A stretch of 53,672 nt of DNA from Oscillospiraceae bacterium (GTDB taxonomy: Bacteria; Bacillota; Clostridia; Oscillospirales; Ruminococcaceae): positions 1 through 53,672 of the forward strand of contig JAAWRH010000030.1 in NCBI GenBank assembly GCA_022800935.1, written 5' to 3'. Shown here piece after piece: positions 37,911 to 46,393 of this stretch; the first letter of the stretch is position 1, and every line of letters begins with the position of its first letter. A program made the translations under genes and the position numbers. The notes beneath the pieces were generated by a model. The model was not told the DNA's origin, ran no database searches, and saw only the letters and a program-made list of their open reading frames with translations.

Positions 37911-37968
37911 ATTACTATCTCGCCTCCCCTTTTCTGTTCCCCTATTTTATATGAAAGAAGGTTTTATG

Positions 37969-40014
37969 ATGGCTTCCTCTTATACCCCACTTTTTCCCCA
38001 GCTTAACGGCCTGCTCCACGGCGGGGACTATAACCCCGATCAATGGCTGGACCGCCCCGATATCCTGGAAAAGGATGTCGAGCTGATGAAAAAAGCCGGC
38101 ATCAACAGCGTCTCCTTGGGCATCTTTGCCTGGTCCGCCCTGGAACCGGAGGAGGGCGTATATACCTTTGACTGGATGGACCAAACCATCGACCGCCTCT
38201 ATCAGAACGGCATCTATACCATCTTGGCAACCCCCTCCGGGGCCAGACCCGCCTGGATGGATGAAAAATACCCGGAGGTCCGCCGGGTCCTCCCCACCGG
38301 AAAGCGCAACCTCCACGGAGGACGCCACAACCACTGCATCACCTCCCCTGTTTACCGCCAAAAGGTGCGGGAGATGAACACCCGCCTGGCCCAGCGGTAC
38401 GGCCAGCATCCCGGCGTGATTCTCTGGCACATCTCCAACGAGTTCGGCGGGGCCTGCTGCTGCGACCTCTGCCGGAAAAAATTCCAGGACTGGCTGCGGG
38501 AACGGTATCACAACGACATCGGCCAGCTCAACCACGCCTGGTGGACCGGCTTCTGGAGCCATACCTTTGATTCCTTTGACCAGATCGACCCGCCCATGGA
38601 CCAGGGGGAGCATTCGGTCCTGGGGATGCTGCTGGACTGGCGGCGCTTTACCACCGCCAACACCGCGGACTTTATCCGCAATGAAACAGAGCCCCTTCAA
38701 CAGTACGCCCCCAGCCTGCCGGTGACAACCAACTTTATGTGGCTGTTCGGCGGCCTGGATTACAACGAAATCGCCAAGGAAATCGACGTTATCTCCTGGG
38801 ACGCCTACCCCCGCTGGCACAATGAGCAGCCCTTGTACGCCGTGGCGTCGGAGACCGCCTTCAACCATTCGCTGATGCGCTCCTTCAAGCGGGGACAGCC
38901 CTTTATGCTGATGGAGAGCACCCCCTCCAAGGTCAACTGGATGCCCTATAACAAGCTCAAGCGCCCCGGCCTCCATGAGCTGGCCTGTTTACAGGCTATC
39001 GCCAGCGGCTCGGACACGGTGCAGTATTTCCAGTTCCGCATGGGCCGCGGCTCCTTTGAGCAGTTCCACGGCGCGGTGGTGGACCACACCGGACGGGACG
39101 ACACCCGCGTTTTCCAGGAGGTCAGCGAGACCGGACAGACCCTGAAGGCCCTCTCCAACCTGGCCGGGTCGGTCCCGTCGCCCCGCGCGGCGGTCATCTA
39201 TGACTGGGACAACCGGTGGGCCATTGAGGATATGGCGGGCGCGGCCAAGCAGGACAAGAAGTACAACGAGACCTGCATCCAGCATTTCCGGGCCATGCTC
39301 CGCCTGGGGGAGGACCCGGATGTCATCTCCAGCACCGAATCCTTTGAGGGGTACGACCTGATCGCCGCCCCCATGCTGTACCTGTTAAAGCCGGGCGTGG
39401 CCCAGCGGCTCAAGGACTTTACCGCCGCAGGCGGCGTGGTGGTGACCACCTGGCTCACCGGATATGTAGACGAGAGCACCCTCGCCTTTTTGGGCGGCTT
39501 CCCCGGCGACGGCCTGATGGAGCTGACCGGGGTGGAGGCCGCAGAGCTGGACACCCTGTATCCGGGGCAGAGCAACCGCATCCGCTGGAACGGCAAGGAA
39601 TACCCCGCGGCGGAGTTCTGCGAGCTGCTGACCCTGCGGGGGGCCAAGGCGGCGGGAACCTACCTGGAGGACTTCTACGCCGGGCAGCCGGCGGTGACAG
39701 TACACCCCTACGGCAAGGGGATGTCGGTACATATTGCCGCAAGGGTGGAGGACGACTGTCTGCTGGATATTTACGCCGACATTTTCAAGGAGAGGCACAT
39801 GGGGATAAAGGCCCTGCCCCTGGGGCTGGAGATTCATTCCCGTGTGGATGGAGAGAAGCGGTACCGCTTCTACCTGAACTTCTCGGAGGGGAAGGTAAAG
39901 CTTCCCTCGGTGCCTGCAAAATGCCGGGATATGATAACGGGAGAGGAGATTCCCGTCGGAACCGTAAGGGAGCTTGACTGTTACGGCTTCCTGGTGACGG
40001 AAGAAGAGCTTTGA
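37969..40014 (+). CDS. GH42 beta-galactosidase
   Basis: About 681 residues, normal for GH42. The catalytic domain shows GGDYNPDQW, the acid/base Glu158 in WHISNEFGG, and the nucleophile Glu in MLMESTP (near 305). The Cys cluster CCCDLC right after the acid/base site matches the zinc site of many GH42 enzymes. A trimerisation-like domain and a small beta domain follow. Cytosolic. The frame is open from 37858, but AGAAGG at 37956-37962 points to the ATG pair 37966/37969. Galactan or arabinogalactan oligosaccharides would fit its GH43 neighbour. Confidence 0.94.
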   Translation: MASSYTPLFPQLNGLLHGGDYNPDQWLDRPDILEKDVELMKKAGINSVSLGIFAWSALEPEEGVYTFDWMDQTIDRLYQNGIYTILATPSGARPAWMDEKYPEVRRVLPTGKRNLHGGRHNHCITSPVYRQKVREMNTRLAQRYGQHPGVILWHISNEFGGACCCDLCRKKFQDWLRERYHNDIGQLNHAWWTGFWSHTFDSFDQIDPPMDQGEHSVLGMLLDWRRFTTANTADFIRNETEPLQQYAPSLPVTTNFMWLFGGLDYNEIAKEIDVISWDAYPRWHNEQPLYAVASETAFNHSLMRSFKRGQPFMLMESTPSKVNWMPYNKLKRPGLHELACLQAIASGSDTVQYFQFRMGRGSFEQFHGAVVDHTGRDDTRVFQEVSETGQTLKALSNLAGSVPSPRAAVIYDWDNRWAIEDMAGAAKQDKKYNETCIQHFRAMLRLGEDPDVISSTESFEGYDLIAAPMLYLLKPGVAQRLKDFTAAGGVVVTTWLTGYVDESTLAFLGGFPGDGLMELTGVEAAELDTLYPGQSNRIRWNGKEYPAAEFCELLTLRGAKAAGTYLEDFYAGQPAVTVHPYGKGMSVHIAARVEDDCLLDIYADIFKERHMGIKALPLGLEIHSRVDGEKRYRFYLNFSEGKVKLPSVPAKCRDMITGEEIPVGTVRELDCYGFLVTEEEL

Positions 40015-40051
40015 GCTGTTAGCTTGTAATACTTTGGACGAAACCGGAAAA

Positions 40052-40093
40052 GGCGCTGTCCCCATGGTTGTTCTCAACCATGGGGACAGCGCC
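40052..40093. terminator. Bidirectional terminator between GH42 and the XRE gene
   Basis: 19-bp perfect stem (40052-40070 with 40075-40093, loop TTCT), with GCTTTTTAT on the plus side and TTTTCCGG on the minus side. Confidence 0.9.
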
Positions 40094-40115
40094 GCTTTTT
40101 ATGCCCGGCTGACGC

Positions 40116-40652
40116 TCAACCGGCGGTGTTTTCGGTACTCTGTCCTTTTACCCTGCGCAGCAGCCTCTGCTTAAAGGCGTGTATCCTGCCCATGTAGCGG
40201 CTGGTAAACAGCGCGCCGACCAGCAGCATTCCAAAGACAAGGCCCAGGGAAAAGGAGGCAATGTCCTCATAGATACCGGTTTCGGTCAGCTCCAGCACAT
40301 CCAGAACGGCGTACACAATAAACGCGGCGATTGCCAGGATAAAAAGCCTGCATATGCGCCTTAACATCTTCTGCTTTTCCGCGTTTTCGTAGTCGGCCAC
40401 CTTCAGAAGCTTTTCCTCTGTCTTTTTGTCAATCATATCGTTCTTCCTTTCTCCGTCCAAAAATTCGTCGATGCTCACCTCAAAGTAATTGACGATTTCA
40501 ATCACCAGGTCGAAGTCCGGCATATTCACGCCGTTCTCCCACCGGGAGACGCTCCGGTTGGTCACACCGAGGATTTCGGCAAGCTGTTCCTGGGTCAGGT
40601 TTTTCTCCCTGCGGAGCTCCCGCAGCAACGCCCCGATTTTCTTTTGGTTCAT
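40116..40652 (-). CDS. XRE-family regulator with two membrane helices
   Basis: 178 residues. An N-terminal HTH_3 domain (LTQEQLAEILGVTNRSVSRWENG, given here in two parts: LTQEQLAEILG and VTNRSVSRWENG, residues 19-41) is followed by a charged linker and two membrane helices (about 102-120 and 131-150). Such membrane-tethered Xre proteins are common in clostridia; their signals are mostly unknown. ATG 40652 has GGAGGGG 8 bases upstream; the longer frame to 40712 has none. Confidence 0.88.
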   Translation of the reverse strand: MNQKKIGALLRELRREKNLTQEQLAEILGVTNRSVSRWENGVNMPDFDLVIEIVNYFEVSIDEFLDGERKNDMIDKKTEEKLLKVADYENAEKQKMLRRICRLFILAIAAFIVYAVLDVLELTETGIYEDIASFSLGLVFGMLLVGALFTSRYMGRIHAFKQRLLRRVKGQSTENTAG

Positions 40653-40733
40653 CGGTTTGGCCCCTCCTTTCACCATCATCATAGCCCTTTGGGCGGAAAA
40701 AGTACACGACATAAAACGAGAATCCCCTGTTTT

Positions 40734-40868
40734 TCAGCGGAAATCCGTGTCCTGCCCGTAAGCGGAGGGCGGCAGCTTTTCGACAAAGCCCAGTTCCCTC
40801 AGGCGGCGGTTCAGCTCCTCAACGGCGCGGTAATCCGCGGGTGTTTCCAAACGAATTTTGACAGACAT
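40734..40868 (-). pseudogene. 44-codon ORF resembling the N-terminus of a GNAT acetyltransferase
   Basis: ATG at 40868 with GAGGGAG 5 bases upstream, stop at 40734. It begins MSVKIRLETPADYRAVEEL, the usual first strand and helix of GNAT enzymes, then continues with a different short tail (LGFVEKLPPS). Either a collapsed GNAT gene with an internal deletion or a short expressed peptide. It lies 80 bases upstream of the XRE gene on the same strand. Confidence 0.5.
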
Positions 40869-40869
40869 A

Positions 40870-41225
40870 GCTGCTCCCTCTTTTTTTGATGGTGAAACCT
40901 ATAGCGGTCAATAAGAAGGCTGCTTCACCATGCTCTGCAACCAGTATAGCAGATACGGGCTGAAATTGAAATATCCGGCGGAACAAAAACGATTTTAGCG
41001 CTTTTTTCGGAAGTTTTCGGCAATTTATATGTTAAATTCACTAAACATTTTTAACTATTTGATTATAAGTAAGATAATTTTATGAAATCAAAAAATATGT
41101 CAATTTTTTTCCGGAAGTATTGACAAAGCGCAAAAAGAAGTATAAGATATAAAGCATAAGAGTCCTATATACTTATAAGACGGATAGGAGGTGAGACGGA
41201 ACGTGGGGGCAACATCATCTTATGG
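40870..41225 (+). promoter_or_regulatory. Control region in front of the BlaR1-like gene
   Basis: Holds TTGACA (41120-41125) with a likely -10 TAAGAT (41143-41148) at 17 bases. An inverted repeat AAGTATA (41138-41144) / TATACTT (41168-41174) overlaps the -10 and would suit a repressor such as the BlaI-like protein encoded downstream. AGGAGG at 41187-41191 is present. The remainder is AT-rich without a gene. Confidence 0.6.
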
Positions 41226-42506
41226 ATGTCGCTTTCTGGCAGCGCTGTGGTCCTTTTGTACTGCGCTGTCTGTGCAATCACCCGAAAGACGCTTTCGGTA
41301 AAGCTGCGGTATAATCTGCTGCGGGTAGCCGTCCTATTTTTTCTCCTCCCCTTACCGGCGGTGAAATACCTGTTTTCGGAGACGCTGCGGAATATCTCCA
41401 CCTTCAGCCTGCGGGCCGGTCAGCCGGGCTACAGCTTTATTGAAAGCTCCGTTATCTATAACCGCCATCAGCTGGTGATAAATCCGGCCGTCAGGTTCGG
41501 GTTTGTGTGCATAGCGGTCTCCGGGGTATGCGCGGCGGTGTTCTCTCTGATACATATCGTCAGCTATTTCCGCACCAAATGGCTCTACCGCAGGAACTGC
41601 ACCGAGTTTAAGGTCTACGAGTACTTTGACGACTACGGCGAGCTGCGGCGGGACCTGGAACTCAGCCGGAACATTCACTTTGTCTTTTCCCCCTACTGCT
41701 CCGCCCCCATGACCATCGGCGTATTTACCCCGGTGGTGGTTTTGCCGGAGGCGGCAAAGGAGTACGGCAAGGAGGAATGGGGCTTTATCCTCCGGCACGA
41801 GCTGGTCCACATCAAAAGCTACGACCTGCTGCTCAAATTTTTAGGTCTGGCGGTGATTGCAGTCCACTGGTTCAACCCCATCTCCTATATTTTGTTCCAC
41901 GAGCTGTGCAACCTGTGCGAAATACACTGCGACGACAAAACCGTCTCCGCCTACAACAAGGAGACGCGGCAGAGATACTGCGGCTGCATCATCAACATGG
42001 CCACCGGCAGCGGGGAGCGGAAATACAAAGCCGCCTCTGTGGGGATGCTGGGGGACGACGCCAGAACCATTAAAAGGCGGGTGCTGGAAATCAGGGAGCT
42101 CAAGCGGAAGAAGCGGATTTGGACGACCTTTGTGTCGGCGGCGGTCGCCCTTGCGGGCAGGACCTCGGTTTTGGCCTTTGACCCGGTGACGGAAATCGAG
42201 CTGGCCCACGACCTCAGCCCGGACAGCGGCTATATCGTCTGCGACGACATGGACCACTATGCGGACTTCCATTCCGGCAGCGGGGATGTGTTTGTGGATA
42301 TGGAGAGCGGCTACCGCCTTTCCAACATCAATATGGCCCTCTGCAAGCACAACTTCACCTCCACCACCCTGGGCGAGCACACCCGCAACGCCGACGGAAG
42401 CTGCGACACCATTTTCTATGACTCGGAGCGCTGTACCAAGTGCGGAAAAATACTGGAAAAGGAATACGCCGGAGATACTCACCTGAAAAAATGCCCCCAT
42501 GAATAA
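41226..42506 (+). CDS. BlaR1-type M56 membrane metallopeptidase, non-penicillin sensor
   Basis: 426 residues. Membrane helices in the first 110 residues, then the M56 peptidase loop with zinc motif HELVH (about 191-195) and the downstream NPISYILFHELCNLCEIHCDD, then a further hydrophobic segment (about 298-315). BlaR1 proteins cleave a BlaI repressor after sensing a signal. The C-terminal 100 residues are not a penicillin-binding domain but a Cys/His-rich unit (CKHNF..., SCDTIF, RCTKCGK, KCPHE). The true start is uncertain: the AGGAGG lies 35 bases before ATG 41226, and the open frame runs upstream without a usual start codon. The BlaI-like gene follows after 89 bases. Confidence 0.85.
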   Translation: MSLSGSAVVLLYCAVCAITRKTLSVKLRYNLLRVAVLFFLLPLPAVKYLFSETLRNISTFSLRAGQPGYSFIESSVIYNRHQLVINPAVRFGFVCIAVSGVCAAVFSLIHIVSYFRTKWLYRRNCTEFKVYEYFDDYGELRRDLELSRNIHFVFSPYCSAPMTIGVFTPVVVLPEAAKEYGKEEWGFILRHELVHIKSYDLLLKFLGLAVIAVHWFNPISYILFHELCNLCEIHCDDKTVSAYNKETRQRYCGCIINMATGSGERKYKAASVGMLGDDARTIKRRVLEIRELKRKKRIWTTFVSAAVALAGRTSVLAFDPVTEIELAHDLSPDSGYIVCDDMDHYADFHSGSGDVFVDMESGYRLSNINMALCKHNFTSTTLGEHTRNADGSCDTIFYDSERCTKCGKILEKEYAGDTHLKKCPHE

Positions 42507-42567
42507 ACGCTGGGGGCCTGGGGGAAGCTGTCCCTTCTTAAATCCAAATCGGATAAAATCTTTTTCA

Positions 42568-42582
42568 TTTACACCATGTAAA
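42568..42582. promoter_or_regulatory. BlaI/MecI-type operator candidate
   Basis: Perfect TTTACA / TGTAAA palindrome with CCA between, holding the TACA and TGTA half-sites of BlaI/MecI operators. It overlaps the leader just before the ribosome site of the BlaI-like gene, suggesting autoregulation. Confidence 0.55.
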
Positions 42583-42595
42583 GGAGTGCTATACT

Positions 42596-42973
42596 ATGAT
42601 TATGAAAAGAAATTACGGTCTGAGCAACACAGAGATGACACTGATGGACATCTTCTGGGAAGGCGGCAACCGCAGCTTTACCTTCAAGGAGCTGCTGGAG
42701 CAGCCTGCGGTAGTGGAAAGGGGCTGGAAAAAGCAGACGCTGGGGACCTATCTTTCCAATTTACAGAAGTCCTCCCTGCTGGGGGTGGATACCTCCGGGA
42801 AAAATTATGTGTATTATCCCATGGTCAGCAAGGATGAATATGTACATCAGTGGACCGAAAAGCTGGTGAGGACCTCCTTTGACAACTCCATCAGCAAGCT
42901 GGTGTCGGCCTTTACCGGGGGCAAAAAGCTTTCCCAGGAGGAGGCGGAGGAGATCAGGAAGCTTATCGAGTAA
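42596..42973 (+). CDS. BlaI/MecI/CopY-family repressor
   Basis: 125 residues. The winged-helix family pattern is clear: LSNTEMTLMDIFWEGG, KQTLGTYLSNLQKSSLL, and the wing with YVYYPMVSKDEY, followed by a C-terminal dimerisation helix. AAGGAG lies 9 bases before the ATG. It is encoded downstream of its BlaR1 partner, the reverse of the order usual in staphylococci. After the stop the same frame stays open for 20 more codons (to 43036), possibly a lost C-terminal extension. Confidence 0.92.
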   Translation: MIMKRNYGLSNTEMTLMDIFWEGGNRSFTFKELLEQPAVVERGWKKQTLGTYLSNLQKSSLLGVDTSGKNYVYYPMVSKDEYVHQWTEKLVRTSFDNSISKLVSAFTGGKKLSQEEAEEIRKLIE

Positions 42974-43145
42974 GACGACCAAGAGCCAAAGCTGGAAATC
43001 ATCGAGAGTGGGGAGCTGTCTGTTCTGTTTAAGTAAAAAAAGACGGAGATCGGCAGCGCCCAGGGGACAGCTATTGCCATTTTTAATACGTATCGCGTTA
43101 CAACGATAGAAAATATAAAATGTGGCTATGAGGAAGGACATGAGG

Positions 43146-44549
43146 ATGAAAAGGATATTGAGTATGTTTTTGATGTTGGCGTTGATGCTGACAGGTTTGG
43201 CCGGGTGCCAGGGCGAAGCAGCAAGCGAAAACCCCAGCGAATCCGCCGCGCCGGTGGTGAACACAGAGCCCACCGATGAGTTTGTCATTTACCGTCCACC
43301 CTATACCCCAGATTGGATGTCGGAGGCTATTATGCTTTTCCGTCAGATATATCCGGATGTGAAGGTGACCATCGAGGATTTTTCCACAACCGGGACCTAT
43401 GAAGAGCGAATGGCGCAGTACTGCGACCGCGTGACCAACGAGCTGCTGTCAGGGGAGGGGCCGGATATTATCTTTCCGTCCTATCTGAACGCCAATATTT
43501 ATAAGGCCATGCAGGGCGGCATCTACCTGAACCTGTCCCCCTTCTTTGAGCAGGACAAGAATTTCAAGGAAGAGGACTTTCTGCCAGGGGTTTTCGACGC
43601 CGGAAAATATCAGGGCAGGCAGTACATTGTCCCCATCTATGTGACGTATCCCGCCTTTTTGGCCAGGACGCCGGTGCTGGAGTCGCTGGGAATCGGTCAG
43701 GTGGAGTGTGGGGATACCATATCCTTCCTGCGCCAGCTGGGGGAGGTTTCCCCGCTGCTGGACCAGAACCTGGAGCTGGAGCTCATGATGCACTACACAG
43801 GATTTTTTGGCCGCTTTCTGGAAATCGCCAACCTGAAGCTGATCGACTATGAGAACCGGCAGATCTGCCCAAACCCGGAGACCATCCGCGCCTTTATGGA
43901 GGCATATAAAGCCTGCTACAAATGGGACTATCAAGACGGAAAATTTGTCAGCGGCAGGATGACCAATGCACCCCCATGGCTGCCAGTGAATTATTGCTAC
44001 ACCTGGCTGTACTCCGAGATCAACCATTTCAGGTTGTATGGCGCGTGTTTTCAGGCGGTGGACGGCGGCTATATCGACTTTATTCTGCGGGACACGGAGG
44101 GCAGGGTTTCTACCAGCTATATGTATTACACGGCGGTGCCCGCCAGCTCCAAAAATCAGATAAACGCCTATCGATTCATACAGATACTGCTCTCCGAGAG
44201 CATTCAGGCGAGGAAGGTGAACTACAAGGGAACGCTCCAGTACGAAAACATTTTCTGCCCGGTCAGCAAAGAAGCCCTTGGCCTGAAGGTACGGGAGCAG
44301 ATGAACGAGCCAAGCATAAAGTTTTATGATGCAAGCTACAAGACAATCGGGAGCGTTCCCGCCCTGCCTGCGGAGGCGCTGCTGGGGCATATGGACCAGC
44401 TTTTACAGGCTGAAACCAGTACACTGTATGACAGTACCATCATCACCATGACCTGGGAGTCCATGGAACCCTTCTTCAAGGACGAAAAAACCTATGAAGC
44501 CTGTTTTGATGAACTGAAATCCAAGCTGACCATCTACATGGATGAGTGA
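43146..44549 (+). CDS. Extracellular solute-binding lipoprotein of a five-gene operon
   Basis: 467 residues: signal peptide MKRILSMFLML..., lipobox LTGLAGC, then a family 1 binding-protein fold (FVIYRPPYTPDWM, GEGPDIIFPSYL). The frame opens at GTG 43122, but the AGGAAGG at 43131-43137 fits ATG 43146 best. It is the first of five closely packed genes: binding protein, two permeases, an adaptor-like protein and a MacB/FtsX-like protein. Confidence 0.88.
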   Translation: MKRILSMFLMLALMLTGLAGCQGEAASENPSESAAPVVNTEPTDEFVIYRPPYTPDWMSEAIMLFRQIYPDVKVTIEDFSTTGTYEERMAQYCDRVTNELLSGEGPDIIFPSYLNANIYKAMQGGIYLNLSPFFEQDKNFKEEDFLPGVFDAGKYQGRQYIVPIYVTYPAFLARTPVLESLGIGQVECGDTISFLRQLGEVSPLLDQNLELELMMHYTGFFGRFLEIANLKLIDYENRQICPNPETIRAFMEAYKACYKWDYQDGKFVSGRMTNAPPWLPVNYCYTWLYSEINHFRLYGACFQAVDGGYIDFILRDTEGRVSTSYMYYTAVPASSKNQINAYRFIQILLSESIQARKVNYKGTLQYENIFCPVSKEALGLKVREQMNEPSIKFYDASYKTIGSVPALPAEALLGHMDQLLQAETSTLYDSTIITMTWESMEPFFKDEKTYEACFDELKSKLTIYMDE

Positions 44550-44602
44550 GGCTGCTTTACCGCTTCTCCGGACCCAAAACCTTTTTAAAGGAGCTTTTGC
44601 CG

Positions 44603-45487
44603 ATGAAAACCATTCCAACCCCCAAACCCCGGTTCCGGCTGGGCCGCCGGAAAGCCCTCACCGGTATGGCCTACGCCGCCATACCCCTGGCCGGTTTTCT
44701 CCTGTTCTTCGCCGTCCCCTTTGTCATCAGTATCGTCCGCTCCTTCCAGAGCGGCCTTACCCAGCAGTTCACCGGATTGGAAAACTATATCTCTGTCGCC
44801 AACAGCGAATCCTTTCGCCTGGCCGCGGCCAATACCTTCCACTTTATCGTCATGGGGGTGCCCTCTATTATCCTCTTTTCCCTCCTCCTCGCCCTGGCCC
44901 TGGACCAGAAAATCATTGGCCACAGCTTTTTCCGCACCATCTTCCTGACCCCCTATGTCATCCCCGTGGCCTCTACCGTTATGGTGTTCCAGATTGTCTT
45001 TGAGCAGTCGGGCATCCTCAATAGCCTTTGCTTTCAACAGCTGCCCGTCAATTTCCTCCATTCGGACAACGCCTTTTACATACTGCTCCTGCTGTATGTC
45101 TGGAAAAATTTCGGTTACAACATGATTTTGTTCCTTACCGGCCTTTCCCAGATTCCCAACGAGTACCGGGAGGCGGCAAGGGTGGACGGGGCCGGTCCGG
45201 TGCGCATCTTCCGGAGCATCACCCTGCCGTTGCTGGGGCCTACCTTCTTCTTTGTGTTTGTCATCAGTATCGTCAACTCCTTTAAGGTGTTCCGGGAGGC
45301 CTATGCCCTGGGCGGGGCCTATCCCCATTCCAGCATCTATATGCTACAACACTTTATGAACAACAATTTCCAGAACCTGAACTATCAGCGGCTTTCCACA
45401 GCCTCTATCTATGTGTTCCTGGTGATCGCCCTGGTGGTGCTGGCCCTGTTCCTGCACCGCCACCGGAAAGGAAGTGTACAGCTATGA
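44603..45487 (+). CDS. Sugar ABC transporter permease (MalF/UgpA type)
   Basis: About 294 residues with six membrane helices and EAA loop EAARVDGAGPVR. The frame overlaps the previous stop via a GTG at 44546 (GTGA), but AAAGGAGC fits ATG 44603 and gives the normal length. Its stop overlaps the next start (ATGA, 45484-45487). Confidence 0.93.
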   Translation: MKTIPTPKPRFRLGRRKALTGMAYAAIPLAGFLLFFAVPFVISIVRSFQSGLTQQFTGLENYISVANSESFRLAAANTFHFIVMGVPSIILFSLLLALALDQKIIGHSFFRTIFLTPYVIPVASTVMVFQIVFEQSGILNSLCFQQLPVNFLHSDNAFYILLLLYVWKNFGYNMILFLTGLSQIPNEYREAARVDGAGPVRIFRSITLPLLGPTFFFVFVISIVNSFKVFREAYALGGAYPHSSIYMLQHFMNNNFQNLNYQRLSTASIYVFLVIALVVLALFLHRHRKGSVQL

Positions 45488-46383
45488 GTACCAATGCAAT
45501 GTACCCGGTCATGAGCATGAGCAAATGGAGGAGAAGGTGGAACACTTTCTGGAAAAACCTGATCCTCTGTACCCTCCTGGCGGTCATTGCCCTGACCGTG
45601 CTGTTCCCCATTCTGTTTACCCTCTCCGGCTCCTTTATGGGAGGGGAGGAGGTAGTCCGGAACTTTGGAGATATCACCATCAGCGATGCCTTTACCCCTA
45701 TGCACCTGCTGCCCGACCACATCCAGCTGGACGGCTACGCGGACCTGTTTATCCGCCAGCCCAGCTACCTGATGCGGTTTTGGATATCCCTGGGCATCTG
45801 CGCAGCCATCACGGTTGGGCAGCTGGTGATCTCCATCCTGGGGGGATACGCATTCTCCAAGTTTAAGTTCCCCGGCAGGGACGCCATCTTTTACTGCATC
45901 ATTGTACTGATGCTGCTCCCCTACCAGGTGACCCTGACCCCCACCTATATGGTGGTCCGGGCCCTGGGGCTGCTGAACACCTCCTATTCCCTGATTCTGC
46001 CTGGGATATTCTCCGCCTTCGGGGTGTTCCTGATGCGGCAGATTATGGAGGCGGTGCCGGATTCCCTGCTGGAATCCGCCTACCTGGACGGGGCGGGCAG
46101 CTTTGTCACCCTGTGGAGGATACTGGTCCCCAACTGCAAGTCGGGGATTGTCACCCTGACGGTGCTGTCCTTTGTGGACGCCTGGAACATGGTGGAGCAG
46201 CCCATTGTGTTCATACAGGATACCTTTAAACAGCCCCTTTCGGTGTTCCTGCTCTCGGTGAATGCCCAGAGCATGGCCCTGGGCTTCGCCTGCGGGGTGC
46301 TTTCCATGATACCGGCGGTGCTGCTGCTGGTGTTCTTTGAGGACCAGCTGATGGAAGGAATCAGCTATTCGGTGTTGAAGTGA
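45484..46383 (+). CDS. Sugar ABC transporter permease (MalG/UgpE type)
   Basis: 299 residues, six membrane helices, EAA loop ESAYLDGAGSFV. The start overlaps the stop of the first permease. The adaptor-like gene begins 10 bases after its end, so the sugar importer and the export-like pair are one transcription unit. Confidence 0.93.
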   Translation: MSTNAMYPVMSMSKWRRRWNTFWKNLILCTLLAVIALTVLFPILFTLSGSFMGGEEVVRNFGDITISDAFTPMHLLPDHIQLDGYADLFIRQPSYLMRFWISLGICAAITVGQLVISILGGYAFSKFKFPGRDAIFYCIIVLMLLPYQVTLTPTYMVVRALGLLNTSYSLILPGIFSAFGVFLMRQIMEAVPDSLLESAYLDGAGSFVTLWRILVPNCKSGIVTLTVLSFVDAWNMVEQPIVFIQDTFKQPLSVFLLSVNAQSMALGFACGVLSMIPAVLLLVFFEDQLMEGISYSVLK

Positions 46384-46393
46384 GGAAGAGATT

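Noticed and set aside
37800-37920. Catabolite-control (cre) site in the shared GH42/aldolase promoter region
   Set aside because: No match to the cre consensus was seen; only the two promoters were supported.
35390-38976. Frames of 495 and 344 codons opposite GH43 and GH42
   Set aside because: Antisense to well-supported enzymes, with Gly/Val-rich composition typical of GC-rich shadows and no own start signals.
41226-42973. BlaR1/BlaI pair as beta-lactam resistance
   Set aside because: The receptor has no penicillin-binding sensor domain, and no beta-lactamase or PBP gene is nearby; the names describe the family only.
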